A stretch of DNA of 25,551 nucleotides, taken from positions 1 to 25,551 of the IMG/VR virus record IMGVR_UViG_3300042861_000797; one strand, written 5' to 3'. Source of the stretch: a virus. The translations under genes and the position numbers were made by a program. Numbering within the stretch: position 1 is the first letter of the stretch; each line of letters begins with the position of its first letter. Below, piece after piece: positions 12,430 through 19,636 of this stretch. The notes under the pieces were generated by a model. The model was not told the origin of the DNA and did not search any database. It saw only the letters and a list, made by a program, of their open reading frames with translations.

Positions 12430-12761
12430 ATTAGATTTTTGATCTCAGTTTTCACTTTACCAAGTTCATTGAAGTCAAACTCTTTGGCGAATTTACTACC
12501 TTGTTTTTTTACGGTAATACCATCTTTTCTGAACATAACTTGACCAACATGTTTACCATCACAATGAATCTCAAAGTCATTTCCAACTTGTTTTACTTTA
12601 CAATCTTGTGATTTGATAAAGTTCTTAATTGTGTCTTGAAATTTTTCAATCTTAACGTCAGCATCTTTTTCCTTAACACCTTTATCTGTTTTTCCTTCTT
12701 GGATCACTCTTTGTACGATTCTTACTAAATCGGACTCTGTTAGTTTTACAATATTTTTCAT
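12426..12761 (-). CDS. Protein with N-terminal LTESDL...RVIQE tag (111 aa), possible packaged head protein
   Basis: The start at 12759-12761 is chosen because it puts the tag MKNIVKLTESDLVRIVQRVIQ at the N-terminus, as in the following gene. A frame eight codons longer is open. After the tag, which ends in VIQEG (I-x-E before Gly), comes a charged linker (KTDKGVKEKDADVKIEKFQ). A small domain follows with a Cys pair region (SQDCKVKQ, FEIHCDGKHVGQVMF). Sharing only the tag with its neighbour, it looks like a second cargo with the same targeting peptide. It is flanked upstream by the terminator at 12784-12811 and has no visible TAnnTTTG promoter. Confidence 0.75.
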   Translation of the reverse strand: MKNIVKLTESDLVRIVQRVIQEGKTDKGVKEKDADVKIEKFQDTIKNFIKSQDCKVKQVGNDFEIHCDGKHVGQVMFRKDGITVKKQGSKFAKEFDFNELGKVKTEIKNLI

Positions 12762-12783
12762 AATAATAAATATTCGGTAAAAC

Positions 12784-12811
12784 AAAAAACCCCTCCGATT
12801 AAGAAGGGGTT
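12784..12811 (-). terminator. Intrinsic terminator after the SPFH gene
   Basis: The stem AACCCCT / AGGGGTT with a 10-base loop is followed on the minus strand by six T. It lies a few bases downstream of the SPFH stop at 12819 and separates that unit from the tagged genes. Confidence 0.87.
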
Positions 12812-12818
12812 AATTTTT

Positions 12819-13769
12819 TTAGTTCTTTATATTAAGTAAGGTTCCTGTACCTCCCGCCATTGTGGTTGGTAGTTTCCCATCCCATGCGTTCCATTTAACA
12901 TATTCAATATACAGAGGCGATAACTGATTCTGTTTAATCTTGATCGCTAATGCCGCCGCCTGTGCGTTGATGATAGTTTCTGCTGAGTCAGCTCGTGCTA
13001 CCGCCACCTTACGTCTACCTTCAGAGATTGCAGCAATTGCTTGTTGTTCTGACGCTTCTGCTTGTTGGATCGCTTTGGTCTTTGCGATGATTGACTCTTG
13101 TAATGCATCCGGTGGAACAATATTAGTTCGTAATTGTGATACATTAAACCATTTAGATAATCTCACATTACATTCCAACACAATCGCAGCTTCAAACGCT
13201 TGTCGGTGATTAAAGATACTATCAACTTCCCAAGTGTTAGATACGTCATTCACCGCTCCGATGATCGCATTTTTTAACCAACCTTGTTCAACATCTTTTA
13301 TATCTCTACGTAAATTAACGAACATATCTCCAATCGCATCCTCACGTAATGAGTAGTTGAATGTGGGTTTAATTGTTGCTGAGAACCCACCTTTTAAGAT
13401 TACCGGTTGGTCATCATATTCAATGTGTTGTTGGTATGTAGGAAACTCTAATACTTGTTCTGTCCAAGTGTTATAAACCACCCATCCTGTTTTGTATTGG
13501 TAACTTGATACTCCACGTTGATTACCAACTAAATTGATTTTTAAACCTTTGTGACCAGAATCAATCTTTTCAATCGCATATGGTTGGAACATTGATAATA
13601 ACAAACCAACAATAAAAATTACTAATGGTTTAATTAACCATGATGATTGGAATTTTTCTCTGTTGTCACCCCATCGGTCAGCTTCAACTTTATACATATT
13701 GTCTCGTGTTTTTAATGCGATGAGACCTGCCGCAATCAAACTTGTAATAAAAATTAATAAACTTATCAT
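12819..13769 (-). CDS. SPFH/Band-7 (prohibitin-like) membrane protein
   Basis: The 316 residues contain two hydrophobic segments (about 3-20 and 46-66), then a Band-7 domain (about 66-230: IDSGHKGLKINLVGNQRGV, YNTWTEQVLEFPTYQQHIEYD, NDVSNTWEVDSIFNHRQAFEA). An alanine/glutamate-rich coiled coil follows at about 229-280 (AIQQAEASEQQAIAAI, ARADSAETIINAQA). The end, LPTTMAGGTGTLLNI, is typical of this family. Such proteins form large ring or cage assemblies at membranes and often restrain membrane proteases. Prohibitin-like genes are known from large phages, where they may guard or remodel the host membrane. It overlaps the upstream 71-aa membrane gene by ATGA, so the two may work together. Confidence 0.88.
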   Translation of the reverse strand: MISLLIFITSLIAAGLIALKTRDNMYKVEADRWGDNREKFQSSWLIKPLVIFIVGLLLSMFQPYAIEKIDSGHKGLKINLVGNQRGVSSYQYKTGWVVYNTWTEQVLEFPTYQQHIEYDDQPVILKGGFSATIKPTFNYSLREDAIGDMFVNLRRDIKDVEQGWLKNAIIGAVNDVSNTWEVDSIFNHRQAFEAAIVLECNVRLSKWFNVSQLRTNIVPPDALQESIIAKTKAIQQAEASEQQAIAAISEGRRKVAVARADSAETIINAQAAALAIKIKQNQLSPLYIEYVKWNAWDGKLPTTMAGGTGTLLNIKN

Positions 13770-13981
13770 TTCTTTTCTCCTTTTAAATAATTGTAAATAA
13801 AACTAACTATGAGTTTTGTTGTATAAATTGTCGTAACCAAAACTCCTAACGTTAAGACAATTTGTATTTCTTTTAATACCTCTCTGTTAATGACGTATTC
13901 GGATAATAATCCAATCATATACAGATTGATGAGTGACAAAATAGTGACTCCCCACCATTTTGTCTTTAAACTTTTTAACAT
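13766..13981 (-). CDS. Small two-helix membrane protein (71 aa)
   Basis: Two hydrophobic stretches (about 10-29, VTILSLINLYMIGLL, and 39-64, QIVLTLGVLVTTIYTTKLIV) with basic ends (MLKSLKTKWW and LKGEKK) predict a hairpin in the inner membrane with both ends inside. It is the first gene of a two-gene unit with the SPFH protein and overlaps it by four bases. No family is recognised. A partner of the SPFH assembly or a holin-like role are both possible. Confidence 0.7.
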   Translation of the reverse strand: MLKSLKTKWWGVTILSLINLYMIGLLSEYVINREVLKEIQIVLTLGVLVTTIYTTKLIVSFIYNYLKGEKK

Positions 13982-14024
13982 ATTACTTCATTTCTATTTT
14001 TTTATGTTTAACACTACTGAAGAA

Positions 14025-14032
14025 CAAAGATA
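14025..14032 (-). promoter_or_regulatory. Probable -7 element TATCTTTG upstream of the SPFH unit
   Basis: TATCTTTG on the minus strand lies about 43 bases upstream of the ATG at 13979-13981, after the RmlB gene. The TTG expected 20 bases upstream is missing (CCC on the plus strand at 14053-14055), so only half of the consensus is present. Confidence 0.42.
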
Positions 14033-14043
14033 ATAATTTTTTT

Positions 14044-14973
14044 TTAATTATTCCCATACTGTTCTTCTAAATAATCATATAGGTTTTTGAACTCAATTGT
14101 TTTATCATTATTCCTATAATAATCCATCATACTTTTTGAATACAAACCATACTTTCTATCGTGACCTAATCTATCTTCAACGTGTTTTATTTGGACTTCT
14201 TTATTTAGAATTGACGCAATTTTATTAATGATATTCAAATTTGTAACTCTAAACGCAGTTCCAATATTCATCACTTTGTTAATCACTGTATCGTCAAACA
14301 TAAGATCACAAATAACTTTTACATTGTCGTAAACATACATCCATTCCCTCACTTGTTTTCCATCACCATAGACAGGTACAGGTTTACCTTCACTGATTGA
14401 TCTTGCAATAGTTGGTAAAAACTTTTCCTCAAACTGATGTTCTCCGAAATTATTACAGGTTCTTGTAATTAAATAAGGTAACCCATAAGTTCTATTTGCC
14501 GATAACACCAACATATCGGATGCCGCCTTGGTTGCCGAATAATATGAACTTGGTTTTAGATCATCCTCTTCCTTAGCCGTGTAATTTATTGCGAAGTGTT
14601 CATCCATATCACCATAAACTTCGTCTGTTGAAATGTGGATAAACTTTTTTAAGTTCTTATTCTTCCTTGAGATTTCGATTAGATTAAATGTCCCTTCAAC
14701 ATTTGTTCTTACAAATGGTAACCCATTACTTATAGAATTATCTACGTGTGACTCGGCTGCGAAGTGAACCATATAATCAAACTCACCCAACTCATCACTT
14801 GTGACATCACAAATGTCTTTTTGTAAGAATGATACATTATGTTTAATATTGGTTTTACTACCAGCATACGTTAGTTTATCCACACAAAGAACATCACATT
14901 CAAAGTTATCTAATAAATGATTGATAAATGCCGATCCAATAAATCCGGCACCTCCCGTAACAACTACCCTCAT
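14044..14973 (-). CDS. rmlB: dTDP-glucose 4,6-dehydratase (RmlB-like), extended SDR
   Basis: It should convert dTDP-glucose to dTDP-4-keto-6-deoxyglucose. The NAD-binding TGGAGFIGS lies at residues 6-14. HISTDEVYGD carries the catalytic Thr116, Asp117 and Glu118, and Tyr145-x3-Lys149 is the SDR pair. RTCNNFGEHQFEEKFLP (171-187), GKQVREWMYVYDN and RLGHDRKYGL match RmlB substrate-binding regions. At 309 residues it is a little shorter than the bacterial enzymes (about 340-360). No RmlA, RmlC or RmlD gene is near, so it must use host sugar nucleotides or act in another deoxysugar path such as phage glycosylation or host surface change. It is the last gene of the unit starting at 16238-16268. Confidence 0.92.
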   Translation of the reverse strand: MRVVVTGGAGFIGSAFINHLLDNFECDVLCVDKLTYAGSKTNIKHNVSFLQKDICDVTSDELGEFDYMVHFAAESHVDNSISNGLPFVRTNVEGTFNLIEISRKNKNLKKFIHISTDEVYGDMDEHFAINYTAKEEDDLKPSSYYSATKAASDMLVLSANRTYGLPYLITRTCNNFGEHQFEEKFLPTIARSISEGKPVPVYGDGKQVREWMYVYDNVKVICDLMFDDTVINKVMNIGTAFRVTNLNIINKIASILNKEVQIKHVEDRLGHDRKYGLYSKSMMDYYRNNDKTIEFKNLYDYLEEQYGNN

Positions 14974-14974
14974 A

Positions 14975-15154
14975 TTAACTCAATAAATTTTCAAGTTTTT
15001 TCATGATCAACATTTGTTGTCTTTGTAATTCGGCAACTCTTCGTTTTTGTTCGTCGTTTAATTCATAACTCTCGGCTTTAATATCGGCAACTTCATTTGC
15101 CAATCTACGATGTTCATTCATCAATTGTCCGTGTATAATTCTTTTGTCTTGCAT
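14975..15154 (-). CDS. Short coiled-coil protein (59 aa)
   Basis: The start MQDKRIIHGQLMNEH at 15152-15154 lies 11 bases after the upstream stop. A frame eight codons longer would overlap that gene by 13 bases and cannot be excluded. The whole chain is a charged helix with heptad-like pattern (LANEVADIKAESYELNDEQK, RVAELQRQQMLIMKKLENLL), so an oligomerising coiled coil is expected. It stops one base before the rmlB ATG. No family is recognised. Confidence 0.65.
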   Translation of the reverse strand: MQDKRIIHGQLMNEHRRLANEVADIKAESYELNDEQKRRVAELQRQQMLIMKKLENLLS

Positions 15155-15165
15155 AATTTTGTTTT

Positions 15166-15747
15166 TTAATCCCACCAATGGGCTACGTTTTCCTCTAAAA
15201 CTCGGAAAAGAAGTTTATTTGCTTTATTATGATTATAGTAAGATACCATCAAACATAAACGTTTTTTGTCATCTTGTTCACCATGTTCTTTGATAATTGC
15301 ACGAACTGAAGAAGGATATTTGTTTAAGTATTCATCAAATCTTCCCGAACTTGTTTCAATCTTAATTTCTTTTAAGTTTTTGTTATCCAGTACATCCTCA
15401 AAACTTATAGTATTATCCCAATAATCCATACATTCTAATGAGTAGTGGTCTTGTCTGACTCTTTCAAGTAAGTTAAGAGCCAAGGTCATATAACGATTAT
15501 CTCTTTCAACCTCTGTATGTCTATTGGCATTGACAAGTTCTTTTCTTTGGTACTCTATTTTCTTCTGTAAGATTTTTAGAATGTAATCTCCATCCCAATC
15601 TCTGTCGTGATACATAGTTGGTATCCATCTGATAATGTTTTTTACACCCTCAAGGAAATACTTTATTCTCCAATGTAGTTTACCGTATAAGGTATTTCTA
15701 CTCCAAGCACTATCTTCAGGGATTTGTAGTTGTTTGTATGTTTTCAT
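15166..15747 (-). CDS. Conserved phage hypothetical protein with RDWD motif (193 aa)
   Basis: The central part (FLEGVKNIIRWIPTMYHDRDWDGDYILKILQKKIEYQRK) resembles, from memory, a protein common in phages of Bacteroidota and other hosts, with F-x-E-G-x-x-N-x-x-x-W, then DRDWD and YxxxILxxKLE. A second conserved stretch here is YMTLALNLLERVRQDHYS. No function is known to me. The C-terminal part (SSVRAIIKEHGEQDDKKRLCLMVSYYNHNKANKLLFRVLEE) is helical. It overlaps the upstream lipoprotein gene by four bases. Confidence 0.75.
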   Translation of the reverse strand: MKTYKQLQIPEDSAWSRNTLYGKLHWRIKYFLEGVKNIIRWIPTMYHDRDWDGDYILKILQKKIEYQRKELVNANRHTEVERDNRYMTLALNLLERVRQDHYSLECMDYWDNTISFEDVLDNKNLKEIKIETSSGRFDEYLNKYPSSVRAIIKEHGEQDDKKRLCLMVSYYNHNKANKLLFRVLEENVAHWWD

Positions 15748-15974
15748 CTCAGCGTATCTATTGTAAATGGTGGATAAATTATAACTTTAGTTTTATTACT
15801 ATTATAGTAATATGCGTATTCATTATCAAACTTCAGATCGTTGGTGAACCAAACCGCATTATATTTTTTATTGTTTTTAACTACAGACCCAACGACTCTG
15901 TATTTGTATTCTTTCACAGTACAGGAAAATAACAAAAGTGTTAATAGTAAAATCTTAATTGTCTTCATCATCAA
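15744..15974 (-). CDS. Small putative lipoprotein (76 aa)
   Basis: The N-terminus (MMMKTIKILLLTLLLFSC) is a short basic region, a hydrophobic core and a lipobox-like LLFSC with Cys18 as the predicted lipid-modified residue. The mature part would be about 58 residues with KYRVVGSVVKNNKKYNAVWF and a tyrosine-rich YAYYYNSNK. Phage lipoproteins of this size can act in superinfection exclusion or as spanin-like factors, but nothing here decides. Three ATGs in a row start the frame. It overlaps the upstream gene by 20 bases. Confidence 0.7.
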   Translation of the reverse strand: MMMKTIKILLLTLLLFSCTVKEYKYRVVGSVVKNNKKYNAVWFTNDLKFDNEYAYYYNSNKTKVIIYPPFTIDTLR

Positions 15975-16233
15975 ATCTTGTATCGTATTCTTTTTTTATT
16001 TCTTCATATTCATTCATAGCACCTCTGAACTTTTGATTCATGTGGTACCAACCAACCATACAAAAAATCCAAATTACCCAATAAAACCCATCAAATTTTT
16101 GAATCCAAAAAATTTCAAAGAAACATTCAATAACCCAAAGAAGTGTAAGTATACCTGAAATTATGTTATAGGTTCTTGCCTCGTTAATTTTAACGATCAT
16201 TTCGTTTAGTAACTCGTACTGTTTGTCTTCCAT
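15955..16233 (-). CDS. Small membrane protein with two helices and acidic tail (92 aa)
   Basis: After an amphipathic start (MEDKQYELLNEMIVKINEA) come two hydrophobic segments (about 24-45 and 50-65, rich in Trp, Phe and Ile). A charged tail follows (NEYEEIKKEYDTRFDDEDN). The layout is like that of the protein at 18303-18596, although sequence likeness is slight. It is the first gene behind the promoter at 16238-16268 and heads the unit leading to rmlB. Confidence 0.7.
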   Translation of the reverse strand: MEDKQYELLNEMIVKINEARTYNIISGILTLLWVIECFFEIFWIQKFDGFYWVIWIFCMVGWYHMNQKFRGAMNEYEEIKKEYDTRFDDEDN

Positions 16234-16237
16234 TTTA

Positions 16238-16268
16238 CAAATATAATAATTTTAAGGTAAATCATCAA
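16238..16268 (-). promoter_or_regulatory. Bacteroidota-type promoter of the rmlB unit
   Basis: TTG (16266-16268), 20 bases, TATATTTG (16238-16245) on the minus strand, five bases before the ATG at 16231-16233. The -33 element lies inside the last codons of the PcfJ-like gene. Confidence 0.7.
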
Positions 16269-18009
16269 GCCAATTATCATATGGTATCGCTTCTTGATCC
16301 AAAGCCATCAACATATCATTTTGCCAATATGAAAGTTCAGGTGTATATGTATCCCATTGTGGTGTCATATTTATGATTCTTCCACCATCTCTTTTATCAC
16401 GAACACTCATTTCATCAAATATTGCCTGTTGCTCAATAACTTTACCACTACGGTATTTTTTAATCAACTTTGGTAACTTCAAGGTTCCAAGTTTATACAT
16501 AAGGTTGATGTTAGCAAGTTGGATTCTGGCAACTTGTGAAAACTCATCCGAAGGTAATTCATTAAACTTTGCTCTTTCTTGAACATTCAATATCTCATTT
16601 TTTCTGTATTGGTATTCAACGGTAATTCTTTCATCACCATCGGTTGATCCTTTACGAATTGAGAAGATCACGCAGTCAGGTCTTTCTGAATACCCACGAA
16701 CACAATTTCTTTGGTGTTGTGATTCTTTTTCATAGTCCGCAGTTTTACGAAGAAGAACAGGATAATATGTTTCACCTTCATGTGCGATTGGTGTTTCTAA
16801 ACTATCAACATCACCGTAAAATCTTTCAACCTCACCTTTTCTATACGATTGTAAAAGACGACTAAACTCCTCGTGTTCTAAATTAAAACTACTCATGTTT
16901 GTGAATTTAAATTTAACATCTTCACCAAGATTCATTAAATCTTTTTTCATATCTAAATGGTCAATTAAAGTTCTCCATTTATAATGGTCAAAATATGGTA
17001 TCAAATCTAAAATTCTATCTTTTTCTTTTGGAGTCAAAGGGACTAATATTCTACCCAAGAAATATTGGCTAAATTGTTCTTTATCTGAATAAAAACATTC
17101 AAAAGACCCTCCCATTTGATTCATTTCCATTGGTATTGTTTCATCACCATAGTATGGGTCAAATACTTTGTTTTCAATTTTATTAAACCTGTCTATACCT
17201 AAAATGTTATAAACCATATACAATCTATCAAAATCAATCCATTCCATTTCATTAAAAATCTGTTTAACTTTGGAACCTTTGAGTTTTAGTTTATCCATCG
17301 CAGTATCAACCAAGTTCATATCAAACTTCTTCAATTCTTTTTTAGAAAAGAATGTACCTGTGAATTTTCTCCAATTGTTTGGGATTTTAATACCATTAAC
17401 CAAATAGTAAGTTAAACTATAAAAAGACCTCATACAATCCCACTGAAAGTTTTGTGGGTTTTCAATCCCCATTCTATCCCAAATCTTTTCCAAGAAAAAA
17501 TAAAGATACTGGTCCACAGCAACACTATTTTCAATTCTAATGTTTCTTAAAAAAGCTTCTATAGTGAAATATGTTGGATTCACTTTCATACTTCTTCCAA
17601 TAACTTGTTTCTTTTTGGTTGAAAATGTTCCTGAATAAAACATTTTCTTTTTGAAATTGAATGTGAAATACTGTGTATTCTTTCTTTCTGTAAAGTACCT
17701 ACCCCCTACTTTTCTATTTTTTTGGTGAAATTGGAACTTAATTGATATTTTATCATCACCCTCTTCTATAAACAATCTTTGTCTATCAAAATGGACTGAT
17801 GCAAATGGATTTCCAAAATGCTCAACAAAGGCATCTTCAGTGTGGAATTGAGCATCAGAAAAGAACTTACCTTTATTTTTTGTTTCAACATACAAGCCTA
17901 AGATATGTCTATCTTTTTGATTTATATCGCAATAATTAAGATATAAACTAGTTCTATAGTTCTTAATCTCAACAAACTTATGAAATGTTTTGCCTTCTAC
18001 TTCTAACAT
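16252..18009 (-). CDS. PcfJ-like protein (585 aa)
   Basis: The C-terminal part holds the PcfJ-like signature. ESQHQRNCVRGY (429-440) stands for the usual Q-x-x-C-V-x-x-Y. It is followed by CVIFSIRKG (446-454), ERITVEYQY (460-468) and ILNVQERAKFNELP (473-486). PcfJ was named from an enterococcal conjugative plasmid. Related proteins occur widely in phages and plasmids with no established biochemistry. Residues 1-390 are charged, with many aromatic residues, and include a long helical middle. It has its own promoter (18014-18044). No terminator follows; the next promoter lies in its final codons. Confidence 0.75.
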   Translation of the reverse strand: MLEVEGKTFHKFVEIKNYRTSLYLNYCDINQKDRHILGLYVETKNKGKFFSDAQFHTEDAFVEHFGNPFASVHFDRQRLFIEEGDDKISIKFQFHQKNRKVGGRYFTERKNTQYFTFNFKKKMFYSGTFSTKKKQVIGRSMKVNPTYFTIEAFLRNIRIENSVAVDQYLYFFLEKIWDRMGIENPQNFQWDCMRSFYSLTYYLVNGIKIPNNWRKFTGTFFSKKELKKFDMNLVDTAMDKLKLKGSKVKQIFNEMEWIDFDRLYMVYNILGIDRFNKIENKVFDPYYGDETIPMEMNQMGGSFECFYSDKEQFSQYFLGRILVPLTPKEKDRILDLIPYFDHYKWRTLIDHLDMKKDLMNLGEDVKFKFTNMSSFNLEHEEFSRLLQSYRKGEVERFYGDVDSLETPIAHEGETYYPVLLRKTADYEKESQHQRNCVRGYSERPDCVIFSIRKGSTDGDERITVEYQYRKNEILNVQERAKFNELPSDEFSQVARIQLANINLMYKLGTLKLPKLIKKYRSGKVIEQQAIFDEMSVRDKRDGGRIINMTPQWDTYTPELSYWQNDMLMALDQEAIPYDNWLDDLP

Positions 18010-18013
18010 AGAA

Positions 18014-18044
18014 CAAAGATAAAAAATCCCCCTGATTATATCAA
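18014..18044 (-). promoter_or_regulatory. Bacteroidota-type promoter embedded in a terminator
   Basis: TTG (18042-18044), 20 bases, TATCTTTG (18014-18021) on the minus strand, four bases before the ATG at 18007-18009. The TTG is in the loop of the preceding terminator, and the T-run of that terminator runs into the TATCTTTG element. Confidence 0.72.
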
Positions 18045-18055
18045 CCAGAGGGATT
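18019..18055 (-). terminator. Intrinsic terminator after the Smr gene
   Basis: Arms at 18025-18034 and 18046-18055 pair with one C-A mismatch around an 11-base loop, followed on the minus strand by six T. It closes the unit that starts at 20521. Confidence 0.8.
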
Positions 18056-18074
18056 ACCTTTTTTTATTTTCTTA

Positions 18075-18299
18075 TTATGTTAACTTCACCACGACCTTAC
18101 CTGGATTGTTCCATCCGTCGTTGTAAGTAAAATCATAATCTTTTAAATTTTTAATCACAATTTCTCTCATTGTAGTGCTCAATCCTGTGATTATCTCCGC
18201 CTCCCTAGCCTTTCTGTTGATCTGTTCCCATAAAAATTGATCCAATATTTTAGGAACGTCTCCGTGTTTAACTCCATGTAGGTCTAACGTTTTTGTCAT
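18075..18299 (-). CDS. Smr (small MutS-related) domain protein (74 aa)
   Basis: TLDLHGVKHGDVPKILDQFL (4-23) is the start of an Smr domain with the hallmark LDLHG. EAEIITGLSTTMREIVIKNLKDYDF corresponds to the second motif, which is usually HGKGxGxLR. Here the His-Gly-Lys is replaced by T-G-L, keeping only the second glycine and the Arg. NPGKVVVKL is the final strand. Smr domains are nucleases or nucleic-acid-binding modules. The altered loop may mean changed or lost cutting activity. At 74 residues it is a bare domain. It is the last gene of its unit. Confidence 0.82.
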   Translation of the reverse strand: MTKTLDLHGVKHGDVPKILDQFLWEQINRKAREAEIITGLSTTMREIVIKNLKDYDFTYNDGWNNPGKVVVKLT

Positions 18300-18302
18300 A
18301 GT

Positions 18303-18596
18303 TTAACTTTTATTATGTTTATCCCGTAGGTCTTGGATGTATTCGATTACGAAATAATTTGTTTTCATTTCCCGGTCGTTGAGCCAAATTTTTACTGCAG
18401 CAATGAGCCAAGGAACATAAACAAAGGCGTTAAATCCAATTACACCCAAAAAAACCAAAACAAACTCAACCAATAGAAACCAACTTATAATTATGTTTAT
18501 ACCGTTGAGTTTAATACTTTTATCAAGTACCTCAATAATCATTTCATTATATTGTTCTTTAGTGAACTTCTCCACTTTATTCGTTTTCCGTATCAT
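18303..18596 (-). CDS. Small membrane protein with two helices (97 aa)
   Basis: The start MIRKTNKVEKFTKEQY at 18594-18596 keeps the overlap with the upstream gene to 20 bases. A longer frame of 113 residues is open. Two hydrophobic segments (NIIISWFLLVEFVLVFLGVI and FVYVPWLIAAVKIWL) sit between an amphipathic N-terminal helix and a charged C-terminal tail. The plan matches the 92-aa membrane protein at 15955. No family is recognised. Confidence 0.68.
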   Translation of the reverse strand: MIRKTNKVEKFTKEQYNEMIIEVLDKSIKLNGINIIISWFLLVEFVLVFLGVIGFNAFVYVPWLIAAVKIWLNDREMKTNYFVIEYIQDLRDKHNKS

Positions 18597-19215
18597 AGAA
18601 CATCCTGTCGCTATCTTCAGTATGCCATTTATCAAATCCCTCACAATTGTAGTAATCCTTGTTTACTAAATAGTCAGGTTTTTCAGGGAATGGTTTGGTC
18701 ACAAAACTTGGTTCAGACCATTTGATTCTGTTGTTTGGTTGGAGAGCAATCTGTCCATTATCAAGTAAGATGATGTGGTGACTCTTGTGCTCCAAAGGAT
18801 CTTCGGCCAATGATATGTCCGTGTTAATATCGTTTGATCCCCAGTTAATCGTAGCGTAATAACTTCCTGAGTAAAACTTCTTATCTTTCATAAAGACCTC
18901 AACCCTTGTATCATACAGATATGATAAATGTAAAAGAGTAAAGTTATATGAGAAACAATTCCAAATCTGTAGATAGTGGAATGGTAGATCATCTTTAGGG
19001 ATCTCAGGTTCGTGTAATAGTGCGTGACTTGGGAGTTTATCTCTTAACACCCCATTCTCTAATAACACTTGAAATAGTGCCGCTTGACCTGGCATACACC
19101 TAACAGATATAATTACACCGGGTGTCAACTCACCTTGTCCTTTTTTATGTTGATACATGTATTCGTTTCGGACCCAAACCTTAAGTGGGAAAAAATTATG
19201 TTCTATATATGCCAT
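18577..19215 (-). CDS. Conserved phage protein of unknown function (212 aa, QPNNRI type)
   Basis: Several stretches match, from memory, a protein found across many tailed phages without an assigned role: LTPGVIISVRCMPGQAALFQVLLENG (30-55), LPSHALLH, LQIWNCFSYNFTLL and the C-terminal LLDNGQIALQPNNRIKWSEPSF. The fold looks mostly beta. An acidic, tyrosine-rich tail follows (DYYNCEGFDKWHTEDSD). The breadth of the family points to a core phage task rather than a local addition. It starts three bases after the small 41-aa frame upstream. Confidence 0.8.
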   Translation of the reverse strand: MAYIEHNFFPLKVWVRNEYMYQHKKGQGELTPGVIISVRCMPGQAALFQVLLENGVLRDKLPSHALLHEPEIPKDDLPFHYLQIWNCFSYNFTLLHLSYLYDTRVEVFMKDKKFYSGSYYATINWGSNDINTDISLAEDPLEHKSHHIILLDNGQIALQPNNRIKWSEPSFVTKPFPEKPDYLVNKDYYNCEGFDKWHTEDSDRMFYDTENE

Positions 19216-19218
19216 TAT

Positions 19219-19344
19219 CTATCTTGTTTCCTTTTTATCCACTTGTAAATTAATTGTACACTGATAAGTAATACCGTTAATGGTATTACTATCACATGCA
19301 AATATGTTTCTAATAAGGTCATAAACTATATTTATATGTCCCAT
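19219..19344 (-). CDS. Possible very small protein (41 aa)
   Basis: The frame starting MGHINIVYDLIRNIF at 19342-19344 fills the gap between its neighbours, overlapping the upstream gene by 26 bases. It contains two cysteines (ACDSN, YQC) and a basic C-terminus (DKKETR). The longer version of this frame reaching to 19476 lies wholly within the upstream gene and is not believable. Support is positional only. Confidence 0.4.
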   Translation of the reverse strand: MGHINIVYDLIRNIFACDSNTINGITYQCTINLQVDKKETR

Positions 19345-19636
19345 TATCAATCTCAACGTCCATGATACCATCGTTCTCCAAGATCTTCTCAATTTGTTCT
19401 GATGTGAAATTAATGTGATCAGGTTCCATAAAAATCTTAAACGCTTGATTTGAGCTGAGTTTATTCTCAATAACAACCCTATAAATTGTTTCGTTATTAC
19501 ATTCTATTATCGAAGGGTACTGACCATTTACAGTTAGAATAACTTTATCACCGATTTCCACTTTGTCTAAAGACACAACATATGGTTTCTCTTCAACCAT
19601 AATCAATTTAACTTTTTGTTTTACATTTTCACTCAT
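19319..19636 (-). CDS. Hypothetical protein (105 aa)
   Basis: The N-terminal half reads as a small beta domain (KVKLIMVEEKPYVVSLDKVEIGDKVILTVNGQYP), perhaps OB- or SH3-like. The C-terminal half has INFTSEQIEKILENDGIMDVEID. No family is recognised. It overlaps the 103-aa gene upstream by four bases, which supports the start. Confidence 0.7.
   Translation of the reverse strand: MSENVKQKVKLIMVEEKPYVVSLDKVEIGDKVILTVNGQYPSIIECNNETIYRVVIENKLSSNQAFKIFMEPDHINFTSEQIEKILENDGIMDVEIDNGTYKYSL

Noticed and set aside
19345-19476. The 85-residue frame 19219-19476
   Set aside because: Its first two thirds lie in another frame inside the 105-aa gene and read as basic out-of-frame translation; only the last 41 codons can be defended.
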